From: Bacteroidales bacterium
GTDB taxonomy: Bacteria > Bacteroidota > Bacteroidia > Bacteroidales > F082
DNA: 64,000 nt
Direction: 5' to 3'
NCBI GenBank assembly: GCA_013141455.1
Contig: JABFQW010000081.1
Span: 23,228 to 87,227 of the forward strand
A program made the position numbers and the translations under genes. This document shows, piece after piece, positions 62,026-64,000 of this stretch. Position 1 is the first letter of the stretch. Each line of letters begins with the position of its first letter. The notes below the pieces were generated by a model that saw only the letters and a list, made by a program, of their open reading frames with translations, made no database searches and was not told where the DNA came from.

Positions 62026-63558
62026 TTATTCCCATTCGATGGTTGCCGGCGGTTTCGAACTTATATCATAAACCACGCGATTAACACCTTTAACTTTATT
62101 AATGATATCATTTGAAACCTTCGCTAAAAACTCATACGGCAAATGCGACCAGTCGGCAGTCATGCCATCGGTTGAATTAACAGCGCGTAAGGCCACAACA
62201 TTTTCATAGGTACGTTCATCACCCATAACACCAACAGACTGAACCGGTAATAAAATTGCGGCTGCCTGCCATACTTTATGGTACAAACCATGTTCTAATA
62301 AGCCAGAGATATAAATATCATCGACCTCCTGAAGAATCCTCACTTTATCGGCGGTAATATCACCCAAAATCCTGATTCCCAATCCCGGACCTGGAAATGG
62401 GTGGCGATCAATGATAAAGGAAGGTAATCCAAGCTGGCGGCCAACTATCCGAACCTCATCTTTGAAAAGTGTATTTAAAGGTTCAACAACTTTTAATTTC
62501 ATAAAATCGGGCAATCCACCAACATTATGGTGCGATTTAATTGTAGCTGACGGGCCTTTTACCGATACTGATTCAATAACATCGGGATAAATTGTGCCTT
62601 GCGCCAACCATTGTACGTCCTGAATTAAATGTGCTTCGGCATCGAATACATCGATAAAAGTTGCGCCAATATTTTTTCTTTTTGCTTCTGGTTCAGTAAT
62701 CCATTTCAAGGCTGTAAGAAATTGATCACGGGCATCAACCCCTTTCACGTTTAATCCTAAATCGAGGTACGAATGAATGACCCTTTCAAACTCATTTTTT
62801 CGTAATAATCCGTTGTCAACAAAAATGCAATAAAGTTGATTACCAATTGCTTTATGTAACAGCATGGCTACAACACTCGAGTCAACACCACCACTTAATC
62901 CCAAAACAACCTTGTCCGAACCAATTTTTTTTCTCAACTCGTTTATGGTCATTTCGATGAAAGAATCCGGGGTCCAATCTTGCCGGCATCCACAGATATC
63001 TACCACGAAATTTTTCAACAACACCATACCCTCAGTAGTATGATACACTTCAGGATGAAACTGAATGCCAAATGTTTTCTCGTTCCGGATTACAAAACCA
63101 CCAACTTCAACATCATTTGTAGAAGCAATTATCTCAAAATCAGCCGGAATTTCTAATATTGTATCTCCATGCGACATCCAAACCTGCGTACAAGTATTCA
63201 TTCCTTTGAGTAAAAGTGATTGCTGATCGACAAACTCAAGATTTGCCCGTCCATATTCCCTTATTTTGGATGCTTCCACTTTTCCACCCGCTGATTGAGC
63301 AAGAAACTGAGCGCCGTAACAAACCCCCAACAATGGAATTTTATTTCGTATCGCAGTTAATTCGGGAACCGGGGCATTGGCATCATTTACCGAGAATGGG
63401 CTGCCTGACAGTATTACACCTTTTATATTCGATTGAATTTCAGGGAAATGATTGAAAGGATGTATTTCGCAATACACATTCAGTTCGCGCACACGACGTG
63501 CGATTAATTGTGTGTATTGCGAACCAAAGTCAAGGATCAGTATGGTTTCTTGCTGCAT
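62026..63558 (-). CDS. guaA: GMP synthase (glutamine-hydrolysing)
   Basis: GuaA converts XMP to GMP with glutamine and ATP. The 510-residue product has an N-terminal class I amidotransferase domain with Cys80 (LLGVCYGAQ) and the His/Glu pair in FGIQFHPEV, an ATP-pyrophosphatase domain with the P-loop [11 protein letters not shown], and the C-terminal dimerisation domain ending [12 protein letters not shown], the family standard. The promoter box TACTTTTG lies at 63587-63594. The LysM gene follows at 33 bp. Confidence 0.97.
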   Translation of the reverse strand: MQQETILILDFGSQYTQLIARRVRELNVYCEIHPFNHFPEIQSNIKGVILSGSPFSVNDANAPVPELTAIRNKIPLLGVCYGAQFLAQSAGGKVEASKIREYGRANLEFVDQQSLLLKGMNTCTQVWMSHGDTILEIPADFEIIASTNDVEVGGFVIRNEKTFGIQFHPEVYHTTEGMVLLKNFVVDICGCRQDWTPDSFIEMTINELRKKIGSDKVVLGLSGGVDSSVVAMLLHKAIGNQLYCIFVDNGLLRKNEFERVIHSYLDLGLNVKGVDARDQFLTALKWITEPEAKRKNIGATFIDVFDAEAHLIQDVQWLAQGTIYPDVIESVSVKGPSATIKSHHNVGGLPDFMKLKVVEPLNTLFKDEVRIVGRQLGLPSFIIDRHPFPGPGLGIRILGDITADKVRILQEVDDIYISGLLEHGLYHKVWQAAAILLPVQSVGVMGDERTYENVVALRAVNSTDGMTADWSHLPYEFLAKVSNDIINKVKGVNRVVYDISSKPPATIEWE

Positions 63559-63586
63559 TTTCGGGTATAATAAGATTTGTTTGCGG

Positions 63587-63594
63587 CAAAAGTA
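63587..63594 (-). promoter_or_regulatory. -7 box of guaA
   Basis: TACTTTTG on the minus strand matches TAnnTTTG, 29 bp before the guaA start. The -33 element is not clear. Confidence 0.45.
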
Positions 63595-63791
63595 GTGACT
63601 GTATGGCTTGGTTGGTCGAAATATTTAAAATTTTACATAATTTTCTATGATTTAAATGGTGATTGTAATGAATTCCAGAGTAAGTCGGGCAATCGCAAAC
63701 TAAGCCCTGTCACAAAATTATTTTTTAACCCTAAAACGATATCTTGATAATTTGTCTGTGAATAATGTAATTTTACTGCTAAATTCAAAAC

Positions 63792-64000
63792 ATGGCAACC
63801 AGACGAAGAACTTCAGCATCAACAGGAAAAAGTAAAAAAAGTGGAATGGCACGTACTTTCATACTCATTGCAGAAACGGTAATAGTATTGGCGGCTGTCG
63901 CCCTGATAATCACCTATTTTTATATTAAAAGTGACAGAAAAACTGCTCCTGAAATAAGCGAAATCAATGTAAAAACACCCATTTTAAAACAGGTTAAACC
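63792..64000 (+). CDS. Membrane-anchored protein, 5' part only (runs off the right edge)
   Basis: From ATG 63792, 69 complete codons are open to the edge. The N-terminus is basic (MATRRRTSASTGKSKKSG), followed by one membrane helix (about residues 22-45, TFILIAETVIVLAAVALIIT) and an acidic/polar beginning of an extracytoplasmic domain. Signal-anchor topology; the family cannot be judged from this much sequence. It is divergent from guaA. Confidence 0.75.
   Translation, partial: MATRRRTSASTGKSKKSGMARTFILIAETVIVLAAVALIITYFYIKSDRKTAPEISEINVKTPILKQVK

Noticed and set aside
1..64000. tRNA or rRNA genes
   Set aside because: No stretch with a recognisable tRNA fold or rRNA sequence was found by eye; a dedicated covariance scan would be decisive.

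Overview
The window reads as a chromosome segment of a strictly or mainly anaerobic member of the Bacteroidota, most likely order Bacteroidales or Marinilabiliales. Reasons: low to moderate GC; many upstream regions carry the Bacteroidota -7 box TAnnTTTG while Shine-Dalgarno motifs are mostly absent; there are type IX secretion (T9SS) C-terminal domains, a carboxypeptidase-regulatory-type TonB receptor, BatA-, DUF1599-, DoxX- and CdaA-type genes in Bacteroidota order, and oxygen-detoxifying proteins typical of anaerobes (rubrerythrin, a flavin reductase-rubredoxin fusion, a flavodiiron protein). I cannot name the genus.

Layout. 1-860: 5' part of an all-helical protein gene preceded by 21-bp tandem repeats. 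860-1640: intergenic DNA with a 165-bp palindromic mobile-looking element. 1640-7130: secreted proteins, an OmpA-domain protein and a TPR/HTH membrane regulator. 7256-12730: hydrogenase maturation genes hypF, hypC, hypD, hypE, a small membrane protein and a zinc-ribbon protein. 12850-17340: surface proteins and a TonB-dependent receptor. 17458-28260: housekeeping block on the minus strand (dnaN, carrying a one-base frameshift in an A7 run; plsY; a 1492-residue envelope protein; prmA; tpiA; an orphan ABC permease; a DoxX-type redox protein; DUF1599). 28319-30501: folP and cdaA, separated by a second copy of the palindromic element. 30563-31840: rubrerythrin and flavin reductase-rubredoxin. 32162-33200: a DUF6261-type gene preceded by 41-bp tandem repeats.

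33400-47610 is an accessory island: a SIR2-type protein with about 14 nearly identical 44-residue TPR units, a DUF1016/YhcG-type nuclease, a secreted unknown, an AAA/DUF4143 ATPase, a ParE/RelE toxin-antitoxin pair, a large T9SS beta-helix protein, and a duplicated pair of a small membrane protein and a lipoprotein, of which one lipoprotein copy is broken. Four direct copies of a repeat of up to about 320 bp sit between these genes, all in one orientation, so the island looks cassette-like. 47620-63558 returns to core functions: flavodiiron protein, topoisomerase IV subunit A, BatA-type protein, glutamate dehydrogenase, small unknowns, a DUF2271 T9SS protein, a YwqK-like protein, a LysM/periplasmic-binding protein and GMP synthase. 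A membrane protein starts at 63792 and runs off the right edge.

The most interesting material is (a) the SIR2-TPR gene as a candidate anti-phage system, (b) the repeat-punctuated island, (c) helical-protein genes that each sit behind tandem arrays of about 21 or 41 bp, and (d) the paired 165-bp palindromic elements.
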